Shown here: positions 34,348 to 42,790 of the stretch, one piece after another
How the letters are laid out: the number at the start of each line of letters is the position of its first letter
Position numbering within the stretch: position 1 is the stretch's first letter
Origin: a bacterium
Lineage (GTDB): Bacteria > Hinthialibacterota > Hinthialibacteria > Hinthialibacterales > Hinthialibacteraceae
Assembly: GCA_016125385.1 (NCBI GenBank)
Contig: WGLV01000053.1
Location: forward strand, 1 to 50,081
Direction of reading: 5' to 3'
DNA length: 50,081 nt
The notes under the pieces: model-generated
The model's database searches: none
What the model was told of the DNA's origin: nothing
What the model saw: only the letters and a program-made list of their open reading frames with translations
Translations under genes and position numbers: made by a program

Positions 34348-36174
34348 ATGATGAGTCATAAAAGGGATGGATTGCGATGGATTGGCTTCAGCGTTCTGTT
34401 GTCTATTGTGATTGGCCTCAACGCTTTTGCTTCCGGCCTGAACAGCGAAGGGAATATCGTTGGCGAATTACGTAAATGGCATCGGGTCACTTTGACCTTT
34501 GACGGCCCATCGGCGAGCGAAGATTCCGAGGTGAATCCTTTTCTGGATTACCGGTTAATCGTCACCTTCATCAAGGGCCCTCGCGAGTTTCAGGTCCCCG
34601 GTTTTTTTGCGGCTGACGGCGACGCCGCCAACTCGGGCGCCAAATCTGGCAACAAATGGCGCGTCCGGTTTACGCCCGATGAAGAAGGCTTCTGGCGGTA
34701 TGAAGTCTCTTTCCGCAAAGGCGAACGCATCGCGATCAGCGATGATCCCGACGCGGGCGAACCCGTCGATTTCGATGGCGCTCGCGGCGTGATCCGCATT
34801 GGCGCCTCAGACAAGGGAGGGCGCGATTTCCGGGGCAAGGGATTTCTTCAATACGATGGATCGCGATATCTGCGATTCGCCGAGCATAACGAATATTTTA
34901 TTAAGGGGGGCGCCGACAGCCCTGAAAATTTTCTCGCCTATGCTGATTTCGATGACACATTTCGCTTCGCCCGCCAGTCGCGCGACAGTGAAGCCAAACC
35001 CAATCTGAAAGTCCATGCCTATGAACCTCATCTTGCTGATTGGCGTGAAGGCGATCCCGTATGGAAAGGCGGCAAGGGAAAATCAATCATCGGTGCGTTG
35101 AACTACCTCTCCGATCAGGGGATGAACAGCGTTTATTTCCTCACCATGAACGTACAGGGCGACGGCAACGACGTCTGGCCCTGGACCGCGCACGATGAAC
35201 GCTTCCGCTTTGATTGCAGCAAACTCGATCAATGGGAGATCGTCTTTTCGCACATGGACGCACTCGGACTGATGATGCACGTCATCACTCAGGAAACCGA
35301 GAACGATCAGTTGCTCGATGGCGGAGACCTCGGAGCCGAACGCAAACTGTACTACCGGGAGTTGATCGCCCGCTTCGCTCATCACCCGGCGCTGGTCTGG
35401 AACTTTGGTGAGGAAAACACGAATACCACCGCTCAGCTCAAAGCGTTTGGTGAATATTTCGACTCTCACGATCCATATAAACATCCCCGCGTGGTTCATA
35501 CATTCCCTGGCAAATACGATGAAGTCTATTCACCGTTGTTAGGCTCGGGGGCGGTTCAGGGGTTGTCGCTTCAGATGGGCGACCAGACCAAAACTCATTC
35601 TGAAACGCTGAAGTGGGTTCTTCGCTCCCGTGAAATCGACTCACCCTGGTTCGTTTGCCTTGATGAGATCGGTCCCGCCGATACCGGCGTAAAACCTGAT
35701 GCGGATGATCCCGCTCATGATGGCGTTCGGCGCTATTCCCTCTGGGGAAACCTGATGGCGGGCGGCGACGGTTGCGAATGGTATTTTGGTTATAAATTCG
35801 CCCATAACGATCTCAATTGCGAAGACTGGCGATCACGTCAGGCGATGTGGGATCAGACCCGCATTGCGTTGTGGTTCTTTAATGAATACATCCCGTTCGC
35901 GGAAATGTTACCGGCGGACGATTTATCATCCGATCCCGATGATTACGTCTTCGCCAAAGCTGGGGAAGTGTACGCCCTCTATTCTCCGGCGGCGGGCAAG
36001 CCCTCGCTAAGTCTGGAAGAAGGCGACTATTCCGTGAGCTGGTACAACCCACGCACGGAGGGCGGTCTCCTGCAAGGCGGCGTAAAAACCGTGAGCGGAC
36101 CCGGTGAGCAATCTCTCGGCGAACCTCCCTCCGATCCCGGCAGGGACTGGGTGATTCTCGTCAAAAAACAATGA
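34348..36174 (+). CDS. DUF5060-type secreted glycoside hydrolase-like protein
   Basis: ATG 34348 has GGGAG at 34335-34339; the frame also opens at a TTG 34333. The 608-residue protein has a signal peptide (about residues 1-30: WIGFSVLLSIVIGLNAFA), then a DUF5060 beta-domain (WHRVTLTFDGPSASE, NPFLDYRLIVTFIKGP, FEVPGFFAADGDAANSGAKSGNKWRVRFTPDEEGFWRYEV), then a TIM-barrel-like region (MNSVYFLTMNVQGDGNDVWPW, LVWNFGEENTN, SPWFVCLDEIGPADTG) with Glu residues fitting catalytic acids. A C-terminal immunoglobulin-like domain ends it (YSVSWYNPRTEGG). It is the first gene of a three-gene operon with ThuA-like and BNR genes. Its substrate is unknown, probably a sulfated or uronic-acid glycan. Confidence 0.8.
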   Translation: MMSHKRDGLRWIGFSVLLSIVIGLNAFASGLNSEGNIVGELRKWHRVTLTFDGPSASEDSEVNPFLDYRLIVTFIKGPREFQVPGFFAADGDAANSGAKSGNKWRVRFTPDEEGFWRYEVSFRKGERIAISDDPDAGEPVDFDGARGVIRIGASDKGGRDFRGKGFLQYDGSRYLRFAEHNEYFIKGGADSPENFLAYADFDDTFRFARQSRDSEAKPNLKVHAYEPHLADWREGDPVWKGGKGKSIIGALNYLSDQGMNSVYFLTMNVQGDGNDVWPWTAHDERFRFDCSKLDQWEIVFSHMDALGLMMHVITQETENDQLLDGGDLGAERKLYYRELIARFAHHPALVWNFGEENTNTTAQLKAFGEYFDSHDPYKHPRVVHTFPGKYDEVYSPLLGSGAVQGLSLQMGDQTKTHSETLKWVLRSREIDSPWFVCLDEIGPADTGVKPDADDPAHDGVRRYSLWGNLMAGGDGCEWYFGYKFAHNDLNCEDWRSRQAMWDQTRIALWFFNEYIPFAEMLPADDLSSDPDDYVFAKAGEVYALYSPAAGKPSLSLEEGDYSVSWYNPRTEGGLLQGGVKTVSGPGEQSLGEPPSDPGRDWVILVKKQ

Positions 36175-36226
36175 TGAATAGCTCACTGATTTCAAAACGA
36201 TCTCGTTTGTGAATGGGAGATTTGCG

Positions 36227-37003
36227 ATGTATGCGAAACGTTTCGGTTTGGTTTTGGCTTTATTGACTATGGCCGTGGCGCCCGTTTTCGCGGGCAAGGT
36301 CATGATTGTAGCGGATGAATGGCCGCAGATGGATGTATTCGAAAAATTTCTGAACCAGAACGGCTTCACCGCCGAAAAATACGAGCAGAAAGATATGCCG
36401 AAACAGCTCGGCGCTTATGACGCCTGCATCGAGTTCATTCACGGCGCGATGGCGGATGAAACCGCCGCCGCGCTGATCGATTACGCCAACGGTGGCGGGC
36501 GTCTCGTTGTATTGCATCACGGCGTCTCATCCAAAAAGAAAGCGACGAAGGGCTGGTATCAGTTCCTCGGCATGGATCTCGATCAAAGCAAAGACGCCGA
36601 AAACCCGTATAGCTGGATTCACGGCGTCGATCTGACCTTCGTCAACCTTCAGCCTCATCACTACGTCACGTCGCATAACGTGAAATACGCCGAAACGGTT
36701 GAATACAAATCCTCCGATCAACCCAGTCCCGTTCAAAAACTCCCCGCGATTACGTTTCACGATACCGAGGTGTTTATTAATCACCAATTCACCGATGGCC
36801 GCGAAAAGAACGTTCTTTTCGGCTACATCTTTCACAACAGGGAAACCGGCGAAACCATCATGCAGGACCGCTCCGGCTGGTATAAACCGGCGGGGAAGGG
36901 GTGGCTTTTCTATTTTCAACCGGGGCATTCCGTCACCGATCTGGAGAACCCGAATTATAGCCAGATCGTCCTGAACGCGATCACCTGGAATCCGGGAGAT
37001 TGA
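36227..37003 (+). CDS. secreted ThuA-like protein
   Basis: ATG 36227 has GGGAGA before it. The 258-residue protein has a signal peptide (MYAKRFGLVLALLTMAVAPVFA) and a ThuA fold related to class I glutamine amidotransferases (KVMIVADEWPQMDVFEKFLNQNGFTAEKYEQKD, YDACIEFIHGAMADETAAALIDYANGGGRLVVLHHG, WLFYFQPGHSVTDLENPNYSQIVLNAITW). The catalytic Cys of true amidotransferases is absent, as in other ThuA proteins. The family is common in sugar-utilisation loci. It lies 52 bases behind the DUF5060 gene and two bases before the BNR gene. Confidence 0.85.
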   Translation: MYAKRFGLVLALLTMAVAPVFAGKVMIVADEWPQMDVFEKFLNQNGFTAEKYEQKDMPKQLGAYDACIEFIHGAMADETAAALIDYANGGGRLVVLHHGVSSKKKATKGWYQFLGMDLDQSKDAENPYSWIHGVDLTFVNLQPHHYVTSHNVKYAETVEYKSSDQPSPVQKLPAITFHDTEVFINHQFTDGREKNVLFGYIFHNRETGETIMQDRSGWYKPAGKGWLFYFQPGHSVTDLENPNYSQIVLNAITWNPGD

Positions 37004-37005
37004 GT

Positions 37006-38331
37006 GTGAACAAATTCAAAGCGGTTTCCATCCTGCTGCTCGCCGCGCTCGCTTCGCTTGGCGTCTCTCAGGCTGAGATCATACGAAAAATCCCTCTGGC
37101 GATGGGCCTTGCGTCTCATCCCGTGAACGGTGGGCATTGCCTCGTGTCGGACGGCGAGTTTCAATTCGCCGCCTTTTACGATGCGGATCATCAAATGACC
37201 ATCGCGAAACGAAAACTGGGCGATACCGAGTGGGACTTCGTTAAACTCCCCCAGCGCGTCGGGTGGGATACGCACAACAAGATTCTGATTTTTCTAGACC
37301 GCGAAGGGTATTTGCACGTAACCGGCAACATGCACAATGACCCGTTGGTCTATTTCCGGACCGAAAAACCGGGTGACATCCACACCCTCAAAGACATTGG
37401 CCGCTGGACTGGCGTACACGAAGACCGCGTGACTTACCCCACCTTGCTCAAATTGCGCGATGGCTCGATCCACATGACCCATCGCTACGGCGGCAGCGGA
37501 AATGGCATGCGCCTGCTCAAGCATTACGATGAAAAAACACAAACGTGGAGTGGCCCCGGCGGCCCCTTCATCAATGGCATGGATAACGTCCCCGACGTCA
37601 ACGCCTATCCGTTCGGACCTATCCGTGAAGGACCGGATGGCGTTCTGCATATCGCCTGGTGCTGGCGTGAAACGCCCGACGTCCTTACGAATTTTCATAT
37701 CTGCTACGCCAAAAGCGAAGACGGCGGTTTTACCTGGCTTAAATCGACCGGAGTTCCCTATGACTTGCCGATTACGCCCAAAACCGCGGAAATCGTCGAC
37801 CCGGTTACCCAGCAGAGCGGGCTGATTAACATCGGCTCTCTCTCCATCGGCCGTGACGGCGTTCCCTACATCGGCTATACCCGATTTGACGGCGATGGCC
37901 ACAACCAGATTTTCGTCGCCGCTCATCGTCCCGATTCCGGCTGGACCATCCGGCAGATAACGCACTGGCCGTATCGCTTTGAGTTCAGTGGAGGAGGTAC
38001 GATTCCTGAATACCCGCCGTCCCCTGGCGTCTCGTGTGGAAAAGATGAGCTGATCGTTCATTATTCTTATGGCAAGGCGCAGCCGTCTCGCGGTGTGATC
38101 CGGATCCCGTATGACCTGTTCTTTTCCGATGCGGTGATTGACGTCACACCCGAGCCATCTCGCGTTGAACAGCTCGGCGTTCCAGACGTCATCGCAACCA
38201 ATATCGGTCCATTACCTGATGGCCAGATTCATTACATGCAACAGGAACAGGCGCCGCCTAACCGCGATCGTAAGCCGGATAACCCCAAACAGCCCACGAT
38301 GATTTACATCGTCGAAACCGATGGGAAATAG
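37006..38331 (+). CDS. secreted BNR-repeat protein (BNR_4-like)
   Basis: GTG 37006 with GGGAG seven bases ahead is the preferred start; TTG 37000 also opens the frame. The 441-residue protein has a signal peptide (FKAVSILLLAALASLGVSQAE) and a beta-propeller of BNR_4 type (WDTHNKILIFLDREGYLHVTGNMHND, GVHEDRVTYPTLLKLRDGSIHMTHRYGGSGNGMRLL, YPFGPIREGPDGVLHIAWCWRET, SEDGGFTWLKS). This fold includes polysaccharide lyases (PL24/25, ulvan) and rhamnosidase-like enzymes; its His-rich pocket fits such a role, but the substrate is inferred only from family. Confidence 0.8.
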   Translation: MNKFKAVSILLLAALASLGVSQAEIIRKIPLAMGLASHPVNGGHCLVSDGEFQFAAFYDADHQMTIAKRKLGDTEWDFVKLPQRVGWDTHNKILIFLDREGYLHVTGNMHNDPLVYFRTEKPGDIHTLKDIGRWTGVHEDRVTYPTLLKLRDGSIHMTHRYGGSGNGMRLLKHYDEKTQTWSGPGGPFINGMDNVPDVNAYPFGPIREGPDGVLHIAWCWRETPDVLTNFHICYAKSEDGGFTWLKSTGVPYDLPITPKTAEIVDPVTQQSGLINIGSLSIGRDGVPYIGYTRFDGDGHNQIFVAAHRPDSGWTIRQITHWPYRFEFSGGGTIPEYPPSPGVSCGKDELIVHYSYGKAQPSRGVIRIPYDLFFSDAVIDVTPEPSRVEQLGVPDVIATNIGPLPDGQIHYMQQEQAPPNRDRKPDNPKQPTMIYIVETDGK

Positions 38332-38451
38332 CTGTCATCGGAATGATTTTTTTTATGTTTTTTATCGTCTTAAATGACAAAAATCGTCTTTTTTTTAAGT
38401 TGGGAGGTTTATAATAAATTAAGCTGAAATAATTGATAAAACTGTTGCGTT

Positions 38452-39498
38452 ATGAAAAATATCAAGCGGTATACCGACCAGATCGGCCAGAAATGGCTAT
38501 TAGCGCTTGACGGCGAAGACTTCGTGACCTCCGCCCGGTTAAGAAACCAATCCGGCGGAGCATTAATATTTGAAACCAAAGATTACCTCTCAATGGGCAA
38601 ACGCGTCGTCGCTTGTCCGGTATCGAGCAAATACGCCGAAGATGGTTCGGATATCGCGCTTGACCGTGAAGACGTTCTCAATCACGCCGATCGCATCACC
38701 GGTTTTATCGTTCGTGAAGAAGGCGAACTGATCTATGCCGTTCGTCTCTCGGATGATTCCCTTGACGCCTCTGATCATGCGCCAAGCGTATCGATTTCTG
38801 AAAAAGCGTTCCAATTGACGGTTGAAGTGAGTGGGGCGTTGAACATGGATCGCATGATCCGTGTCTTGAGCCAGATTCGTCAACGATCCCAATCCTGCCT
38901 GCGCCTTCTGATCGACTTTTCAATGGTTCGTGATATCCCGCCAACCGCGATTCCTCTCGTTAAGGATTTCGTGAAACGGATGATTCATCTCCGCCGATTC
39001 GTCGCGTTGATCGGTTGTCAGGAACATTGCGAAAAAATGGCTTCATCCGTTCCTGAAAACAAATACTTCAAGATGTTCGCATCCCGTGAACGCGCCGATT
39101 CGTTCTTCGCTAAAAATCCGATCGACGTGCTTGTAACGGAAGATGAACCGGCCACGTTGGCCTACATCACCGCGTTTCTGGATAAACTGGGGCTTGTTGT
39201 CAATAGCGCGAATACAGCGGAAGAGTGCATCGATCGCGCCCGCGCTAATCCACCCGAACTCATATTGATGGACATTCACCTCCCCGGCATGGATGGAATC
39301 GAGGCGACGCGCATAATTCGCCAGGATTTAACGCTTCATCATCTGCCCATCATCATCCTTACCGGCGACGCCACCACCGAATCGGTACGGGCTGGAAAAG
39401 ACGCCGGCATCACCGGATATTTTCTCAAACCCTTCAACCACGAACGCTTTACCCAATCCATCCTTAAAGCCCTCTCCGACGCCGCGATTCTTGATTGA
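38452..39498 (+). CDS. STAS-like/receiver two-domain protein
   Basis: The 348-residue protein has a C-terminal CheY-like receiver (about 225-345: VTEDEPATLAYITAFLDKLGL, LILMDIHLPGMDGIE with acceptor Asp274, IIILTGD, GYFLKPF). The middle region (about 110-205: FQLTVEVSGALNMDRMIRVL, CLRLLIDFSMVRDIPPTAIPLVKDFV, RRFVALIG) looks like a STAS domain. The N-terminal ~100 residues are unassigned. Such proteins pass signals by phosphorylation and partner binding rather than by DNA binding. It precedes the MotA-like gene by 82 bases and may act on it. No clear ribosome site precedes ATG 38452. Confidence 0.7.
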   Translation: MKNIKRYTDQIGQKWLLALDGEDFVTSARLRNQSGGALIFETKDYLSMGKRVVACPVSSKYAEDGSDIALDREDVLNHADRITGFIVREEGELIYAVRLSDDSLDASDHAPSVSISEKAFQLTVEVSGALNMDRMIRVLSQIRQRSQSCLRLLIDFSMVRDIPPTAIPLVKDFVKRMIHLRRFVALIGCQEHCEKMASSVPENKYFKMFASRERADSFFAKNPIDVLVTEDEPATLAYITAFLDKLGLVVNSANTAEECIDRARANPPELILMDIHLPGMDGIEATRIIRQDLTLHHLPIIILTGDATTESVRAGKDAGITGYFLKPFNHERFTQSILKALSDAAILD

Positions 39499-39580
39499 TG
39501 TTCTGTAAATATTATCCTTTACAAGCCTCCTGAATTTTGGTATAAGAGCCCATCTTCAAATTACGAAACAGGAGCATTCA

Positions 39581-40579
39581 ATGGGTATTGGCGCGTCATG
39601 GATCATGCTGTTGGGCGTCATGGTTGGGCTGGTTTTCACCGGCGGGGCTCGTCTGCTTGATCTCCCCAGCCTGATATCCGTATTTTTCACCTTTCTCGGA
39701 CTGCTGCTGCTCTCTTTTTCATTTCGCGATCTGGCGTCCGCCGTCAGTGCGATTTTTCAGAGCCGCGCATCCAGCGCGCTTGAATTGCGCCGCGCCGCTC
39801 ATTTCTGGAAGACGGCCCTCCGTGCGATGCTCCACGCGGGCGTATTGATGATGCTGGTCGGAACCTGCTCAATGGCGCAGAATATCAGCGATCCCAGCGC
39901 TATTGCGCCATCTTTGGGAATAAGTTTACTCACCGTGTTATACGCGTTGATTTTCGCGCTGTTCGGCCCAATCCCGGCGTATTTTCTTATGTACGCCAAA
40001 CTTCAAACCCTCCCGCTTTCTCCGGCTCCACTCACGGAGAAGTACGCTCGCCCAAACGGGATATCCACCGTGGTTGGCGCGCTTTTTATTCTGATGTGCG
40101 TGAGTTTTGGCGTTCAGCAATTCCTGCGAAACCGTGACGCCGTGTTGAATGTCGGAAGCCTGATTTTGTACGACAGCGTATTAGTGGGCGCCTTCCTCTG
40201 GATGCTGACATTCTCTTCCGCCTCCAGAGTCACTAAAGCCCGATGGATGAACGCGGCCATGTTTTGTGCGATGCTGATCTCCGCGGTGGCGAGTGGCATC
40301 ACATTGATATTGGGAATGAGTACAATGCTTGCATCCAGCGACGGCCGCCTTCAGTCGATTCTGAATTTCAAGACGGCGATTTCCTCCATCAGCCAGAGCA
40401 TGCTATTCGGAATGCTCTTTACTGCTATTTTGACGCTCCCCTGGCAGGATCGCGCTATGCGCGATGACGATTCTCCATCGATATCATCAGACCTCATCGG
40501 TCTGGCGATTCCCGTATTGGCTTTTGTTGTAATGATTACTTGCTTACTGGCGGAGTTCGCAAAAATTTCTGTTATGTGA
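39581..40579 (+). CDS. MotA-like multi-spanning membrane protein
   Basis: ATG 39581 has AGGAG before it. The 332-residue protein has about eight hydrophobic helices. The first 100 residues resemble a MotA N-terminus (MGIGASWIMLLGVMVGLVFTGGARLLDLPSLISVFFTFLGLLLLSFSFRDL), and IAPSLGISLLTVLYALIFALFGPIPAYF resembles the MotA/TolQ/ExbB proton-channel segment. The second half repeats a similar four-helix pattern. MotA proteins form the flagellar stator with MotB; no motB or flagellar gene is visible. The cytoplasmic loop usual in MotA is short here. Confidence 0.55.
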   Translation: MGIGASWIMLLGVMVGLVFTGGARLLDLPSLISVFFTFLGLLLLSFSFRDLASAVSAIFQSRASSALELRRAAHFWKTALRAMLHAGVLMMLVGTCSMAQNISDPSAIAPSLGISLLTVLYALIFALFGPIPAYFLMYAKLQTLPLSPAPLTEKYARPNGISTVVGALFILMCVSFGVQQFLRNRDAVLNVGSLILYDSVLVGAFLWMLTFSSASRVTKARWMNAAMFCAMLISAVASGITLILGMSTMLASSDGRLQSILNFKTAISSISQSMLFGMLFTAILTLPWQDRAMRDDDSPSISSDLIGLAIPVLAFVVMITCLLAEFAKISVM

Positions 40580-40584
40580 ACCCT

Positions 40585-42594
40585 TTATCGCCACGTCCAT
40601 GACTCGTCGTACTGTCTCCAGTCTTCGACTGAAACGGGAATCGGCGTCGGTGTGGGAGTCGGCATGCCCAGCGCTCCATAAACATGCTGCCTGACGTATT
40701 TTGACCGGTTATCGATAAACTGCCCGCCATGATCCGCGGCGGCCTCCCAGGTTGAAATGGACTGGTTCTGGTTCCAGCGTTCCGCTTCGCGCGGAATGAA
40801 AGGTCTGACTTCAGCCAGTATTTCCTGAAAGCGTTCGTGAATATGCTTTTCACTCAAGGTGCTTGAAAGCAATTCTTCCAGCCGCGTTGTAAAATAGCGT
40901 TTGTAATCGTCATTGGTCAGCAGTTTGCTGAAAAGCTGAGATAAAACGCCGCTTGATGATCGTGCGTGATTGAACGTGTTGTTCGAAATCGCCCCGCGAG
41001 GTCCGCCAGCGCCGAACGAATATTCAATATCCCATATCACGCACATCCACTTGGCGTTAGGCGTCCGTTCGCGTACGGCGTAATAATTCTTCATGGGCCA
41101 GTCATCGTTTTGAACCCAGATGTTAAGAATAAAATAATCGGTGAATTCAGGGACGTCGACCATGGCTTGAATGGCCTGATAATCTTCTTCATTACGCAGG
41201 TTGCTGCGTGATACGAACGATTGCAGCCGATTCCATTCGGTGGAATCGCCTTCCTTGATCTCATCGTCCTTCACGACGTCCCAGGCGTCGCCGCCGTAAA
41301 ACGTCTTCAACAGATCGCTCTCAATCCGTTCACAGAGGTTGTAAACGCCCCAGTATTGCCCATCCAGATACAGGTCGGTGTAGGTCCCGCGTGAGTAGGC
41401 CATCCCCATGTCGCCTGACAGGTTGCGTGACAGTTGATCGTATACATAAGTCGCCAGGTCGCGTTCCTGCTGATCCCAATGCACCCAACTGTCGTTATAA
41501 TTCGCGCGTAAAACCAGCTTGTCGAATGGAAGCATCTTCGCCGCCGCATCGGGAATCACCGGCGCGTCCAACTTGCCGGGGCCATACTCGGAGCGGAAAT
41601 ACAGCCGGAACGACTTTTTGTCGGCGCGTTGCCGTGAGGCGCCGCCGTGTATACGGATTCCACAGTTCGCCTCCGCGAAGACATCGCCCGCCGGGTTGAA
41701 AAACTGAACGAAGGCGGGGCGCTCCCAGGCGCGTCCCGTCGAAGTGGCGTGAGTATAGATGCCTGTTCGCGAATCCCATAAATTGTCCGGATCGGTCGTG
41801 ATTGTGATAATGGGGCGGTCGATGGATTCACGAATCACGTAGGAGGCGTCCGCCTCATCGCCGGGCAGGTATCCAGTGCGATACGTCCGGGCGCGCAGGC
41901 TGGCGCTTTCCGCGATTCGAAGAGGCGCGCTGTATCGTGTGCTGCTTTGAGAGGGCTCTGAACCATCCAGCGTGTAATATACGCTTTCCTCTGGCATGGC
42001 GGTGATTGTGACTCGGACCGCCTCATCATACAAACCCGCGTTTACAGAAAGAACCGGCTTGCTCGTGAATCCGGCAACGCCTTGCGTCCCGTTCGCCGCT
42101 CCCGGCGTGGGATTTTCATAAAAGAGCCATTGCTCCGGGTCCGCAGGATCGCGTCCGTATGAGACGTCTTTGCGTTGCGGTGGATAGAGCAACTCATCGA
42201 CGATCGCGACCGATACGTCATATAACGCGAGACGCTCGCCCTCCCGCTTCAAGCGGAAATTGGTGTGATAATCGCCGGGCGTATAGCGGTTATATCCAGT
42301 GGCCCAGATCAATAGATAATTGTTGGCGGGCAGGGTAATGGAAGGCAGAAGCCACTTGCGCGGTCTGAGTGAGTCGTCGCTGAGGCTGTACCCCATCAGA
42401 TTTATTGGCGAACCGGTCGCGTTATACAACTCAATCCATTCCTGCGGCGTCTCCATCGAGTCTTCCTGATCGGTGGAGGTCAGTATCTCGTTGATCCTCA
42501 ACTGGGCGTGTGAAGATGTTGAAAAAACAAGAAAAAAAACAAAAAGCCCGGCGAGCCGGTTTAAAGCCGGATTGGTCTTATTCATCGCAAACAT
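40585..42594 (-). CDS. secreted lamin-tail/CotH kinase protein
   Basis: The start is ATG (complement of 42592-42594) or one at 42604-42606; GGGAG lies just before the latter. The ~669-residue protein has a signal peptide (LAGLFVFFLVFSTSSHAQ), a lamin-tail domain (RINEILTSTDQEDSMETPQEWIELYNATGSPINLMGYSLSDD), a chitobiase C-terminal-like domain (SVYYTLDGSEPSQSSTRYSAPLRI) and a CotH kinase-like domain (about 260-615: NCGIRIHGGASRQRADKKSFRLYFRSEYG, KLVLRANYNDSW, LYLDGQYWGVYNLCERIESDLL, WMCVIWDIEYSFG). CotH kinases phosphorylate spore-coat proteins in Bacillus; here the role is probably surface assembly. The C-terminus has a PTPTPTPIP linker. Confidence 0.85.
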   Translation of the reverse strand: MFAMNKTNPALNRLAGLFVFFLVFSTSSHAQLRINEILTSTDQEDSMETPQEWIELYNATGSPINLMGYSLSDDSLRPRKWLLPSITLPANNYLLIWATGYNRYTPGDYHTNFRLKREGERLALYDVSVAIVDELLYPPQRKDVSYGRDPADPEQWLFYENPTPGAANGTQGVAGFTSKPVLSVNAGLYDEAVRVTITAMPEESVYYTLDGSEPSQSSTRYSAPLRIAESASLRARTYRTGYLPGDEADASYVIRESIDRPIITITTDPDNLWDSRTGIYTHATSTGRAWERPAFVQFFNPAGDVFAEANCGIRIHGGASRQRADKKSFRLYFRSEYGPGKLDAPVIPDAAAKMLPFDKLVLRANYNDSWVHWDQQERDLATYVYDQLSRNLSGDMGMAYSRGTYTDLYLDGQYWGVYNLCERIESDLLKTFYGGDAWDVVKDDEIKEGDSTEWNRLQSFVSRSNLRNEEDYQAIQAMVDVPEFTDYFILNIWVQNDDWPMKNYYAVRERTPNAKWMCVIWDIEYSFGAGGPRGAISNNTFNHARSSSGVLSQLFSKLLTNDDYKRYFTTRLEELLSSTLSEKHIHERFQEILAEVRPFIPREAERWNQNQSISTWEAAADHGGQFIDNRSKYVRQHVYGALGMPTPTPTPIPVSVEDWRQYDESWTWR

Positions 42595-42724
42595 GAAATC
42601 ATTCATCTCCCTGCAAAATAGTTGAATCGAAAAACGCAGTTTGTCCTCATGAAATTCTAACAAAACAATATCACAAAGTGATCCTCTTGACGCCGGTTAC
42701 AGAGGATAAGCGTATAAAAATTAG

Positions 42725-42756
42725 AAAAAAAAGGCCCTCGCGATCGCGAGGGCCTT
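42725..42756 (-). terminator. palindromic intrinsic terminator
   Basis: AAGGCCCTCGCGATCGCGAGGGCCTT (42731-42756) is a perfect 26-base palindrome, followed on the minus strand by a run of T residues (complement of 42725-42732). It ends the gene of the two-domain secreted protein. The plus-strand side also has T residues, so it works in both directions in principle. Confidence 0.85.
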
Positions 42757-42790
42757 TTGTGCGCTTATGATTGGTTTGTTCAGAATTGTG

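Noticed and set aside
37294-38061. Long open frame opposite the BNR gene
   Set aside because: It is a shadow of a strongly supported secreted gene on the plus strand; no ribosome site.
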